Assembly: GCA_002914805.1 (NCBI GenBank)
Contig: JXTB01000026.1
Coordinates: forward strand, 1,518,077 to 1,582,076
Reading direction: 5' to 3'
DNA length: 64,000 nt
DNA from: Parasponia andersonii
Lineage: Eukaryota; Streptophyta; Magnoliopsida; Rosales; Cannabaceae
Position 1 is the stretch's first letter. The number at the start of each line of letters is the position of its first letter. This document shows, piece by piece, positions 22,529 through 34,133 of this stretch. A program made the position numbers and the translations under genes. Under the pieces are notes generated by a model. The model was not told the origin of the DNA. It saw only the letters and a program-made list of their open reading frames with translations, and did no database searches.

Positions 22529-24560
22529 ACAAGTTTTTTTTTTAGGGGATATCTTGTATGATAATTAAATAGAGGTTGCTAATTTAGTAATTCTCTTTTT
22601 ACTCATAATTTTTTTTAGCCGTTGGATCATTGATCAAACGACTATTATGATTTGAGTAGTTAAAAAAATAATAATAAAAATAAATATTTATTATTTAATA
22701 TTTTTTGCTATCTTCTTTATATTATGAAAAAATATATGTGATTAATTTTAATTAGTTAAAATAATACCTATAAATAAGTAAAATGAAAATATCTAACAGA
22801 TTTATGCCCTTAAATATATGTTATACTAATTAGTTATATATTCACGATGTAATACTTAATAACGGTACTGGCATATGTTTCTACCTTGTTTATATTCATA
22901 GAAATTGTGTTTCGTTCAATTGTAAGACACAGTACATTTTTTTTTGGGTTAAAACAGAACATAAAGTATATAAAACAGATATGATAAATGAGAGTTTTAA
23001 CAGGTCTCAAAACAAAACAAAAAAAGCACATACATCACCATGCCATGGCCAAGGATAATAATAGGATAAATGCATGCGCATAGAGGTACAGTCATCATAG
23101 GCTCATAATGGATGGTTTTTCCTATATTTGACTTTTACTGGGAGTTGTCAGATCAAAGAGAAAAACAAAAGTTAAAAAGGGCATCTGGGAAAGTAGAAAA
23201 ATAAAGGACTTTTCTTTACTTTCTCCTATCCTCTCATGGACGCACCTTTACCTTTCTAAATTAGATAAATATTAGTTTTTACGTTTTTTAAAAATAAGTC
23301 GAGTAAAAGTGACACTAATCATAAAGCAATCGATTACAAAATCATTTCCTCACCTCTCACATCACACCGTCTTTTCTGATTATTTCTGACACAAAAGTCC
23401 TGTACCCTTCTGCCTCTTCGCATTTATTACTCCCATTTCGAGGATGGGCCTTACCCGATATTATCTCTCTCTCTCTCTCTGTATTATCATACATCTGTCA
23501 ACTTCAGAGTCTTCAACTTTGTTCCATGTGTCAATGTATAATGAGTAAAATGCCTCTCAAACACTTTCTTTTGCTACTAACGACACATTTTCATCAACCC
23601 ATTGAATTCTATTCCTCTCTCTTGTCTCCTAATTAGCCACCCAGTGGGGACTTAAATTGAATTTTTTCAATTTTATGACTATCTTATACCCAAAATATAG
23701 TTCAAAATCACATTTTATTAAAAATTGATCATGAATCATCGTTTATATATGTAACATGAGTAAGTATAAGTGCTAAACAAATCTCCTCTCAACATAAATA
23801 ATTTTGAGTTCTAAATCCCTCTCCGAAGTTTAAAAATGAGAGTAATTACGTATAACTTTGCACTTATAAGCTTACAACACATATAAATATATAATGCTAT
23901 GTAATTTGGGTTGGCTAAGTTAAATAAAGGAGCTAAAGAAGAATTAAAGGTCCGGAATTTTGTATAAGAACTATCATGATTTTATGTAGTGTTTATGTAT
24001 ATATTTATATTCACGCGTGTGTGTGGTATTTTCATATATGTGGTGACTACTCAGTACACGGTAGAAGAGTACTGGTATTAGTCTTTCACCTTCAGTACAT
24101 TCGGGGAGGAATGAGAAAATATATATAATGGACCGTCTCAGAATGCTTCTTCAATTCCTCACATCAAACAAAAAGTTGGACTTTGACATCTCTATTATAG
24201 AATATACAGATATATAATATAGATACGTATGCGATTAGTGAAAAAGAGGGGCATCAATCGTAAACTGATGTAAGTAGCTATAGGTAGGGCATGGCAGGGT
24301 AGAATAACACCCCAGAGAGGGTTGATAAGACTGACGTAGGGGCCACATTCAGATCAATTGCATATATGTGCGGTCCCCTCCATACAATATTGTTTTACCT
24401 CGTATGAAAATGGTGCTCAGTTTATTTAATTTCAAAATAAAATACATGACACAAATCGCCTAGATTTTGTGAAAATGGAACTGTCTAATAAAACCGTGAT
24501 CAATATTATAGTTATTGGTATTATAATTATTTTCTAACAAAACAAAAACAACACTAAAAA
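22529..24560. other. Non-coding, possibly low-copy DNA
   Basis: Contains a (CT)n tract at about 23463-23481 and mixed-composition sequence at 23040-23660 and 24040-24400. No frame longer than about 65 codons and no domain recognised. It could hold regulatory sequence of a host gene, but nothing shows it. Confidence 0.35.
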
Positions 24561-24701
24561 CACTACAAAACATAAACAGTTAGTGATTTTTAGTCTCACA
24601 ATAAATTTTTTAGTTACAACAAATTTTTTTGTGATTAAAACTAACATTCAGTTATAATTAATAATTTTTTGTGACTAAAAGATAAAATCCGAACTTTAGT
24701 G
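24561..24701. mobile_element. Short CACTA-like MITE
   Basis: Starts CACTACAAAACATAAACAG and ends CGAACTTTAGTG (CACTAAAG on the other strand). Like the element at 22216-22528 it contains TTAGTGATTTTTAGTC and TTGTGACTAAAAG in opposite orientations. The flanking triplets AAA and TGA do not match, so the boundaries are provisional. Confidence 0.45.
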
Positions 24702-25409
24702 TGATAATGTCATAGTCATTTATCGTAAAGATTTGGATGAACACTAAAATGAATTCATTCTATTATCACAAAAAATCTATTATTTGCATTCATACAGTGG
24801 ATACTCAAAGCTAAATTCATAGATCTATGAATGTAGACATCATTGTCAAACTATATGGAAACTTTAAGTTTGAATTCTCTATTCTCTATGTTGTTTATTT
24901 TATTCCGAGAAATAAAACATAATTGCAAAAAGACTTTCGTTAAGCAACAGGACTAGAACAACAATTTGCAGTCCATTTATATTATTTTGCTCTACCCTTC
25001 GAGTTTTTAGGGTGTCAAAACACGGAGATGATGCGAGGTTCCTTTATCAAAAATAGCAACACCCATAAATATTAGATCCTCTCTCATTATTTTCTCTTTT
25101 TCTTAATTTTTCTCTAATCTTTTTCTTTCTCCTTCTTTTCTCTCACATCACTTTATCTCTTTTAAAAGTCATATTTTTTAAACAAATTTTTATAAGTGGT
25201 ATTTTTCTATTTCATTTAGAAACTGGTATTTTTAAAAAATAACTTTTGAAAAGTGGTAATTTAGATGTGATATTTTTGTAAATATTTAAAATAATATTTT
25301 TTCTAAACTAATTTTTAAAAGTAGTAATTTTCAAAAATTCACTTTTAATGCAACATCTTATTACAGCGCAAACCAAACATAGTACTGACATTTTGTATGC
25401 GTAGCGTGG

Positions 25410-25495
25410 CCTCAAATCAAGATACTTGTGTGACCTTAATAGAAAGGAACAACCTCAAATCAAGATACTTGTGCGACCTTAATACAAAGGAACAA
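25410..25495. repeat. 43-bp direct tandem duplication
   Basis: 25410-25452 and 25453-25495 are adjacent copies beginning CCTCAAATCAAGATACTTGT and differ at only two positions. Confidence 0.9.
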
Positions 25496-25639
25496 GCAAT
25501 CATTTATAGAACCTCGCATACAATAGAAGAAGAAAGAATACCAAATGTGACCTCGAGAATCAAATAAAGGAAACTCAGAAGGATAAAAAGAATAATTGAG
25601 CAACCACTTCAATTCGGGAAAGTTACCTCTGTCTTGCTA

Positions 25640-25960
25640 GCAAGTAGTTACCCATTATATTATATTTTAAAATTATTAGTTTCTTATTTACAAAATTAGA
25701 AACTTAGAGTCATCTTCGTCTTCAAAAAAAGGACTCAAACACATTACTTGGCACACAAAAATTATAGACACAATATGAAAAATATTCATTAAAATTCTCA
25801 CCTTGAGGTTCTAAGTTCTCTCTTGTAATCTCTCTTACAATAGAAAACTGGACTGGACGTAGGTCATTTTTTAGAGTTGAATCACATAAAAAAAAAAAAA
25901 TTTCTCCTTATTGCATTTCTTATATACCGAACATCTGATCTCAAATTGTACATAATGTGC
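25640..25960 (+). repeat. LTR R/U5-like fragment (weak)
   Basis: TCTCTCTTGTAATCTCTC, then GGACGTAGGTCA, TTGAATCACATAAA resembles the R/U5 part of the Tat-lineage LTRs at 37150-37250 and 47220-47320 (TTGTAATTCCTC, GGACGTAAGCTCA, CTGAACTACGATAAA). No termini or primer site could be fixed. Confidence 0.3.
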
Positions 25961-26099
25961 TTTCTCATAGTACTAATGAAAAAAGGCGAATCATAACAAT
26001 TGGTTTAATTCAGTCCGTGTTCCAACTTTAATTAGCTTTTCTCCAGGTGGCCTGTAATTTTCATTTGTTATAGTCATATTTTGTTGCTTGAACTTTTAT

Positions 26100-26280
26100 T
26101 CTCTTAGTGATTTGAAAAACATAATATCATTTTGAATATTTTGAAGCTCAAAAATTTCTTCAACAAGGTTTAACGAATCTAGAAATTCTTCTAGATACAA
26201 ACAACCATCGAAATCAAGGATTTTGAATTTCATGTATACTTTCCAATGCCTAGCACCAATATGCTCTATCGATTCATCTT
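26100..26280 (-). pseudogene. Chromovirus-type gag fragment
   Basis: The minus-strand frame contains KFKILDFDGCLYLEEFLDSL followed by NLVEEIFELQNIQ. This matches the start of the plant chromovirus gag core, where (I/L)xxFDGxLxxExFLDWLNxVExxFE is conserved. The usual continuation (KVKLVAIKL...WW) is missing. It lies just outside the Athila-like LTR and appears to be an older neighbour. Confidence 0.45.
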
Positions 26281-26395
26281 TGGCTTTGCTTTTTCTTTTA
26301 ATTTTTTTCTTTAAAGAATAGAGCCCAATGAGAGGAAGAAGCATTAGGATAGAAGGGATGCCTCCCAAAAACATTTGCACCCAAGAGCCTAACAC

Positions 26396-27794
26396 TTCTG
26401 CACTCGTTGACTTCTTTTCTATACTAGTTTAACCTAGTATAGTGGTAGTAAGAGTCGATTCTACGAAAAACTAGTCTAATTACTGAACTATTAATCCTAG
26501 AGTTAATAGGGGCTTTTATAAATTAAAACTAAACCTAATTAAACAAGAAACAAAAGCAACAATAAAATAAAATAGGCCAAAGGGTCATTCTCCACCCTTA
26601 AACACTCCTATTAAGTTAACTACTGTATTTTATATATAATTACTTATCAAAGTTGCTAGTTGTTGATAACAACTAGCTTCTGCTATCTCTAATTTTCCTT
26701 ACATATTCACTGGATAATAAATATCTTTATTTAGATTCTATTAATTAAACAATTTGAACAAGCTCTCTCCGTTTAATCTAATTAATGTATTAGGTTAAGA
26801 AAATAAGGGTTTTCCCTAGTTTTTTTGTTCAAATATGAGAAACTAGAAGATTTAGAAAATATATAAAAATAATTTTAATCCTAGGTAACATTCACACAAG
26901 TTCGAATTATCTGTTCTTCATCACAATTAACTAATCAATTATCTCAAATTAATTAATCGCAATTTATAACTAAGAATTAAAAAACCTAGAAAATTACAAA
27001 TCTAAGGCTCTAATCTAGCATTAGATTTCTATCAAGTTCTATTTAGTGTACACCCAAATAAATCGAAATGGAAATCATGAATCATAAAGCGTAGAAAAAT
27101 ATTATCAACTTCAAATAAAGTAATTTGTGTCTAGGGCTTTAAAATTGCCTTGAACCTAACTGAAACCTAATCTAGTAAGTCTATAAAATCAAACAATACA
27201 ATTTTTATGCTGGAATAATAAAAACAAAAAAAAAAGAAAGAAAAAAGAAAAAGAAACGATGTAGACAGATTTGGCGTGCACTCTAAACCTTCAAGCTCTT
27301 CTTCTCCTATTTGATTCTCCTTCTCTCTAGATTCTTAGGTGTTCCATGAGTATATGATTCCTAAAGTCTGGCTTAGAGTATCCTATTTATAATGTATTTG
27401 ACCTTAGGAGTGATATCGTAAAGTTTCCTGAAATTAGAGAGTCCAAAACGTGTTGAAAAACTCAAAGTCAGTGGTTTCCTAATTTTCTGGCACTGCAGCA
27501 CTCGGATTCTAGCATTATAGTGCCAGAATTCTATGTAGAAATTTCCTAGAACCCGAGAGTTGGTGCTGCCATGCCAGATTTTAGTGACACCACACTAGCT
27601 CTCTTAGATACAATTTTCTAACTTTATCAAATCTTCGTCGTTTTCTCCTAATTTCAACTCGGTTTGGTTCATGCTTTTCAGAAACACCTCTAAATACAAA
27701 AATAACATTAAAAACTTAGAAATATTATAAAAACTAACAAACTAATGTAGATAATTCAATCGAATAATTGACATAAATATGCACCTATCTATCA
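26396..27794 (-). repeat. LTR of the Athila-like element (3' LTR on minus strand)
   Basis: Read on the minus strand it starts TGATAGATAGGTGCATATTT at 27794, directly after the truncated protease, and contains a TATA-like element (CCTATTTATAATG, about 27386) and a CT-rich leader (27290-27340). The left limit near 26396 is approximate. The order of conserved phrases is like that of the LTR at 55788-57000 (GTAGTAAGAGT near 26440 versus TTAGTAAGAGT near 55843), but divergence is large, so the two may not be a simple LTR pair. Confidence 0.55.
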
Positions 27795-28249
27795 CTCGTA
27801 CCCAAGTAACATAATGCCTTTTCAAATATAGAGTTACTAATTGAACAAGGGATGACAAAACTCATTAGATCTTTAAGGTTCGAGGGAAAATTCTTTTAAT
27901 TTGTAGTATTGCATTGTACTCTTTAATAAGTGCAACCATCTTATAACCCTCTAGCTTCCATTTGTTCGATAGAGTATTCCTCATGAATTTGATTCCTCCA
28001 TGAGTTTGACATTTATAGTTCAGAATTTGGGCTAGAGCATACGCGAATGGGATATTATTTTTCTGAAAACATTGAGGGTATGGAAGTCTCTGTGTAGGTT
28101 CATCTAGGGGACTAGGTTCTTTGGTTGTAACTTCATCCTTCTTCTCTACTGAAGATGTTATCAAAGGTGTCTCCTCATGATCTTCCTTAGTAGATTTCTT
28201 AGCACTCTGCAAACTTCCAATCTTTTCCACTTCTCAGTATGATTGCCTT
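27795..28249 (-). pseudogene. Athila-like gag/protease region, 3' piece
   Basis: The minus strand resumes after the hAT insertion with KAIILRSGK, followed by an acidic linker (KEDHEETPLITSSVEKKDEV), PTQRLPYPQCFQK, NIPFAYALAQI and KWKLEGYKMVALIKEYNAIL. This is the conserved gag-protease junction of Athila-type elements. In another frame it continues to SNSIFEKALCYLGTS, which is the protease active-site area (normally CDLGAS). The element then joins the LTR at 27794, so protease is cut at its active site and RT, RNase H and integrase are missing. A short deletion between CFQK and NIPFA and several frame changes confirm decay. Confidence 0.75.
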
Positions 28250-28257
28250 ATTACAAT

Positions 28258-31200
28258 TAGGGGTAGAGCCAACCTTTAAATTCAGTGGGGGGCATTAAGT
28301 CTCATAAGTCATACTCCATAAAATTATATCAATATTGTTTAGAACTTTAGTATAATTTTAACCAATTTTCAGTAGGACATAAGACTATTTTGGCTCTTTT
28401 TTAGTAAAGGCATAAATTTATATGCCCTCACTGGTCCTGTCACACCCTCTAAATCCTCCTACTACTAGTGGAAATTTATTAACTTTTTATTTATAAGGTA
28501 TTACTTTTGGAAGATAATCCTATAATTATTTTTCCAAAATACGGGCCAATTCGAACTTTTTATTTTCTTTAAAACTCTATGGATAGGTGACTTTACTTAC
28601 ATACATGATCAATATATACATATATTACACAATGAAACATAGTAAATAGGTACAAAAAAAAAACGAATTAAAAAATAACTTCATTGAGAGACTACAAAAC
28701 ATCCCAAAATACACAAATTAGACCCCCCCACAAGTGGTCAAAATATCCATATGTACAACACCAAGGTTGGGCCTCTACTTCAACTCATAAGCTCATGCTG
28801 TCATCTTAATCATTACCTGCAACACAAGACTATAATGAGCTACAGCTCAGTAAGTAAAGTAATGGATGACATGTTGCTCAATGACATGAATTAAATGTAT
28901 GATCGTGCTTGCTTAAATGTTTTGGTATAAATGATTTCCTTTAGACCCTTCCCTGTCTTGTGCCCACTGTCCAGTTCAGCACTGTGCCTACAGGGCTTTC
29001 TGAATTAATGATATCCTATGGGTTCTCCTCCCGCCGGCTCTTTTCATAGTGGGGCTCGTTACTAACCTTATTCCATCGTTACCCCATTGAGCTCAAGAGA
29101 TAAGGCGGCCCGAGACTGTAGTTTAGTCTATTATATAACTTGGAGGAGGAATATTGTGGCAAACCTTGTGACTAATCCTGTCACACTTGCCCCTCTCCTG
29201 GGGCTGCCACTCTGAAACTGTAAATATTTATCCCGCTTCCCCGTAACAGTGACACAAAACCTTCTGAAAGTTACCTGATCTTAACTTCTCTATAATAAAA
29301 TAGTTTTACACAATAATACTAAGGCATTTCATAAATCATATTACCCTTCTTAAACTTTTTCATAAAACATGCACGGTTATATGGTGTACATAATAATACC
29401 ACACCAAAATTACCAACCATATATATATGCTGAAATCGAAATACCAATTGTCATATTCATAACCAGAATAAATGTAAAACATGGAAACATAATAGATACT
29501 TATATAGTACATAATTCTTGTGTTGCAGTTGAGTACTTTACTTACCTCCTGTCCTAAATAGAAATGAATTGTGGAAAGGGTCAATATCTTCTAGAGATTG
29601 GTGTGCTATTCACCTGTCATAGTTTATAGGTATTCAAAATGCACATTTTGCCAAAAGAATGCATCAAGATACTCGAACAATACCGAAATCATAATTTTCA
29701 CAAAATTAGGAAACTTGATCTTAAAATGACTCAGAAGTATATAATTCACTTAAGGTACTTGGCAATCAATAAGTAGCATTGAAAAACTGTTCAAAGGTAT
29801 TAAAATATGAATGCTAGTTCGTTAGCACAAAAATGATCCAAAATGGAATATAATTTTGTAAAACTAGTCCATTTGCTCCTAAATGGTGCCATTTATTTTA
29901 AAAATATTTGGACAGCACCTCTCCTATTTTTAAGATGTTCCCACATAATTAAAATCATGGTTTTAAACCTACAATAGCAATTAGAAATCCAAATTTCCAC
30001 ATATACACATCAAGAGGATCACTTAGAACAATCTAAGTGCACTTGAACTCTTTTTCGGTTTCAACAAGTTTCAAACCACTTTTACACTTATGTGTCATCA
30101 CAAGCAGCCATCAAATGAGTGTAATAGACAATAGGATCAATAAGATATACAATCTAAATTTAAGAAATCAGATTACAAACATAGAAAACTTAATCTATTA
30201 CACATAAAAACACTTAACTCCATAAATTGCAAACTTTGGGGCTTTGGGTTTAACTTTAATCCTCCACTTAAATTTTATGTTTCCAGCAATATATAAGGGT
30301 TCCTAGGACCATTATTCATCAAATAATAGCTTAGGTTTAAGAGCTGAAATAAAGAAAATTCACTACAAATTTAAAATCCAACATAAACCTCACCTTAACT
30401 AGTTTGAGTCTTTGCTAGATTTCTTGCCTTCTATCTCCACCAAACTGATTCCCAAAACTTAGAAATAGATTTTTGGACTTAAGAAAACCTGAAGAAACCT
30501 TTGTTTAAGTGGAAACAAGTAGAGAATTGAAATTAAAGGATAAGACCTAGAAAGAAGAACTTAGTAGAGCTACCTTGACTAGTTTTGGTCTATCTTGCTT
30601 TCTAAAGCTCCAACTTGAGTTCTACCACTTGGAAACTCTTGGAGATGGTTAAGAGAAGTTGAGAGAAGTGTAAAAAGGTTTTGGAGAGGCTCAGGTCGTG
30701 GCTGGAGAGAAAGGGAATGCAAATGATCAGATTTGGTCTAAAAGTGATACTTAATGACTAAGAAATGGCATAACTTAAATTCTAAGGGGTATTTTGGGTA
30801 TTTTGTTTATTACTTTCCATGTGTCAAGCTCTAAAGCATCCTTAGCATAGTCACCACATTGCTGGTCACTCCTATACACCCAAGAGTAGGTAAAGTTGGT
30901 GAATCCTACCTTAGAAAGTGAAAACTAGTCATACTTTGACTTATGATCCTATATGGCCAATCTTATTGTAATTTGGCGTAACCTAGCCCCTTAACCAATC
31001 ATTAAACATAAAAAGAAATTCAATTAGACTCTAATTAACAATGCAAACATAGTATTAGCACTCAATTATTAGAATGCACAAAAATGACATTACGTGATTA
31101 AGCTTAATCTAAGCTAGCTTAGTGCAACAAAATACCAATTAGTGTCCTGAATGCCACCTCGTGTTTACCTGGAACCGACAAATAAAATGCTATAAATAAG

Positions 31201-31614
31201 TCCTAGACATTGAATTAAGCCTATTTGACGTGTTAAACATACAGTGAATTTGGCTCCGAAGTATGTGAAAATTGCATTTTACCGAGAAACTACTATTTGA
31301 CCAAGTTATCAACAAGTACGATCTTAATACATATGCACATAGTATTAGTTTCATAATTATATTCTTTGTTCTTTTAGCACACCGAGCTCTCTCTCTGAGG
31401 ATATTGAACCTTTACACTGCATCGGGACACGTTGACAATCATTAGTGTAATAGCATATATGTAAATGTACATAACATAAGGAATGAGCATACTTTTATGA
31501 AATTAGTATTAATGACTTCTAGATGCCTAATATGCAATTAGAACATGTTTATTATTGACTCTCTTAATTATGTGAGGAGTTGGATATCACAGGTCCCTTC
31601 TCCCTCCACCCCTG
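28258..31614. mobile_element. hAT-type MITE, 198 bp, split by a solo LTR
   Basis: The outer ends TAGGGGTAGAG (left) and CTCCACCCCTG (right, i.e. CAGGGGTGGAG) are inverted repeats with two differences. They are flanked by perfect 8-bp duplications ATTACAAT at 28250-28257 and 31615-31622, the size used by hAT elements. Without the nested LTR and its 5-bp duplication the element is only 198 bp and non-coding, hence a MITE. The widespread plant hAT MITE with CAGGGGCGGAGCC ends is its likely relative. Confidence 0.85.
28438..31591 (-). mobile_element. Chromovirus solo LTR (3154 bp) inside the hAT MITE
   Basis: On the minus strand it starts TGTGATATCCAACTCC (31591) and ends GGTGTGACA (28438). Perfect 5-bp duplications GGTCC flank it at 28433-28437 and 31592-31596. 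No internal element sequence is present, so it is a solo LTR left by recombination between two LTRs. The inner phrases (for example the inverse of TTACTTACTGAGCTGTAGCT near 28840) resemble Tekay/Del-like LTRs, though it is about 1 kb longer than the others here. Confidence 0.85.
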
Positions 31615-31622
31615 ATTACAAT

Positions 31623-32327
31623 GCTTTTTGGGACTAACTTTAATAATCCTTGGCAAATTTCCTTGTTGTCTCTCATTTAGCATGTTGGCTAATTGAGCCA
31701 CTTGGACCTCCAAATTCTGTATTGAAGTAGATTGGTTTTGGAAGTTGGGCTTTATTTAAGTCATGAATTGATAAGTGTTGCTGGCTAACTATAGTAGTGC
31801 TTCTTCAAATGAAGGCTTCCTCTCCTGTGGCAAATATCCAAGTGGGGGCATCATTATATTTTGACTTTGTTTGATTGCTCCAAGAGAAGTTTGGATGAAT
31901 TCTCCATCCAGAATTGTAGGTAGCAATGTATGTATTGATATTGTTTTGACGATCAATGTTTGAAACATATTGTATTTGCTTAGCATGAGATGGTAAGAAA
32001 GGATTTCCCGCTAAACAATATTCACTTTGATGGTTCCTATGGAAGAAATCATAGCTTGGAGAAGGGGCTTGAATGGAGTTGACCATCAGTTGACTTTTCA
32101 GTAATTGCCTAAAAGGAGAAGCCTTTCGAGCTGCCAAGGAATTAAAAGCTTTGATCTCATAAACTGCAGTTGTTTTCATTGGTAAAGTCCTCTCACTAAG
32201 CCATTGATAGTTGTTCTTCACCATTTTCTCCAACAGGTCATATGCATCATCTCTACTCTTGCCTATGAATGCTTCTCATATTGTAGCATTGATCAGTGTT
32301 CTTGTAGAGCCAATGGGTATATTATAG
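31623..32327 (-). pseudogene. Athila-like gag, middle piece
   Basis: The minus strand between the SIRE and hAT insertions reads GSTRTLINATI, SRDDAYDLLEKMVKNNYQWL, then FHRNHQSEYCLAGNPFLPSH (degenerate CCHC-like), QIQYVSNIDRQNN, YNSGWRIHPNFSWSNQTKS and NLEVQVAQLANMLNERQQGN to HCN at the hAT site. These are the ordered landmarks of Athila gag. One frame is open from 32233 to 31805, but upstream and downstream parts need frame changes or contain stops. Gag forms the particle core. Confidence 0.8.
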
Positions 32328-32931
32328 TGTTGACTCATGCTTTGTATCATCAATCTTATAGTCATATTTTGAAGCTAACAAACATGCGATTAAGAACTAA
32401 TAATTTACTTGAGTGTGTGGTAATCTAAATTGAAAGGATCACAAGATATTCAAGATGAATTATAGAGAAGAGCTTAAAGACAAAATTCAAGAATACAAGA
32501 CTTAGATTAGCAAAGGTCAATTACTTAGATCTTGTGCTTGAATACTTGTTCACATATAATATGATCTTAATGGCTCAAAATTAAACATAAAATAGGAAAT
32601 TTTCAAACCAATGCAGTCAAACTAGTTTAGCTTCAATTAAAGTTTGAAACTTATTCTACACAAGCTTTTAAATTGATTTATGAATTTTTATGGTATCTAT
32701 ATTTCATAAAAATCAATTTAAGAAGTCACAATTTTGAAAAAAAAATCGAAAAAGACTTGAAATAAAATCAAAACATGCTCTCTAGCATTTTCGGTAAGCC
32801 GATTCCTGGTTTTCGGTCTACCTATTCCTTGCCGAATTTTTAACAAATTTTCTAACTCAACCGTTAGATCGTACTTTTAATAGCTAGTATTTTCGTTGAT
32901 CGAAAACATACTTTTGATCTATCAAAAAATG

Positions 32932-33011
32932 ACAGAATATCTGTCAAACGGTCTAAAATGGTTAATTTCATACAGAATATCTGTCAAACGGTCTAAAATG
33001 GTTAATTTCAT
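32932..33011. repeat. 40-bp tandem duplication within the SIRE 5' LTR
   Basis: Two perfect copies beginning ACAGAATATCTGTCAAACGG; the 3' LTR has one equivalent copy, so it arose after integration. Confidence 0.85.
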
Positions 33012-33549
33012 TCAACTCTATTATTAGAAGCTTTTTTATCACTTGAAATAACTTTTAAACATCCTTACATTGCTTATATCATATCTTCAAATTATTCTAA
33101 CCAATTTTTGTGATTCAAACTTTTAAATCTATTTTTCCACAAAAGTCATTTAAGCTAAATTAAACCATATCGTATGTTCATATTTATTCTCTTTAGGTTT
33201 ATCTTATATCAATTATCTTCATTAAAGAGATTCTAATTGAGTGATTCAACAAAAACTAAATTATAATTGTGAGGTGAGATTGATACTGGATTTATAAATA
33301 ACTTAATTTAGATAAGATTGGCACTAGAGTCTAAATAATTCGAGTTAGGTGTGATAGAGCTGGATTTAGGGCTATCGTAAATGCGTGAGTGTGCCTAAGG
33401 AAATATCACTCAATATATACAAAGGTCAGTCAAGCCCATTCTCTTGATCCAATTGTGGAAAGCTCGAAGTAGATTGCCAAGAGCTAGAGATGTAGACAAA
33501 CCATCGTATTTGTTGAACTTTATAAAAATAGTGTTTGCATTTCTCTATC

Positions 33550-33919
33550 TATAACACCACTGGGCCTCACCCAAAAGTGCTAGCTTAAAGGTACATTTAG
33601 GCTCATGGACTACTACTTAAATACTCATGATCTTCCCAGAGCATACCCGATGTGGGACTTGGGGCATTACAATCTCTCCCCGTTAAGGGCCTAGCGTCCT
33701 CCCTAGAGGTCCATATTCAATAGCCCATATATAACTCTGCCCGTAGCAGCCTTCTAAGGCTCACACAGGTATGGACTGGGTCATCTCTGATACCAAATAT
33801 AACAACACTGGGCCTCACCCAAAAGTGCTAACTTGAAAGTACTTTTGGGCTCATGGACTACTATTTAAATACTCATGATCTTCTCAGAGTATACCCAATG
33901 TGGGACTTGGGGCATTATA
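33550..33919 (-). mobile_element. TRIM retrotransposon (370 bp, 122-bp LTRs)
   Basis: Two near-identical 122-bp direct repeats (33550-33671 and 33798-33919) enclose 126 bases. On the minus strand the internal part starts with the tRNA-Met primer site (TTTGGTATCAGAG, 33797-33785) and ends with a purine tract (ACGGGGAGAGAT) directly before TGTAATGCCCC. Perfect CTATC duplications lie at 33545-33549 and 33920-33924. The 3' LTR of the host element has the empty site. There is no coding capacity; its movement would depend on proteins from other elements. It is small even for a TRIM. Confidence 0.9.
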
Positions 33920-34083
33920 CTATCCCTATCTCTTTAATTTATTTACCTTGCCCTTATACATGCTATTCAACAATTTTTACTTGAAATTATTATTACTTGT
34001 ATAATTTACTTGCTCATTTAGAAAGTTTATAAAATTTTTTAAAACCCAATTCATTCTTGGGTTAGCTATTCTTGGGCTAACAA

Positions 34084-34096
34084 TTGGTATCAGAGC
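34084..34096 (+). other. Primer-binding site (tRNA-Met) of the SIRE-like element
   Basis: TTGGTATCAGAGC begins one base after the 5' LTR end; it is a perfect match to the primer site typical of copia elements. Confidence 0.9.
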
Positions 34097-34133
34097 TTGG
34101 TACTCAAATTTTTAAAACTTAATCATTTTGGAG

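Larger units (their letters stand above)
32328..34082 (+). repeat. 5' LTR of the SIRE-like element
   Basis: Starts TGTTGACTCATGC and ends CTTGGGCTAACA. It aligns with the 3' LTR at 51614-52881, but is longer because it contains the TRIM (33550-33919) and a 40-bp tandem duplication (32932-32971 and 32972-33011) that are absent from the 3' LTR. Divergence between the LTRs is obvious by eye, so the insertion is old. Confidence 0.85.

Noticed and set aside
31592..31612. Inverted polypurine tract next to the LTR at 28438-31591
   Set aside because: The bases are the GGTCC target duplication and the hAT MITE terminus, so the LTR is solo and no internal region follows.
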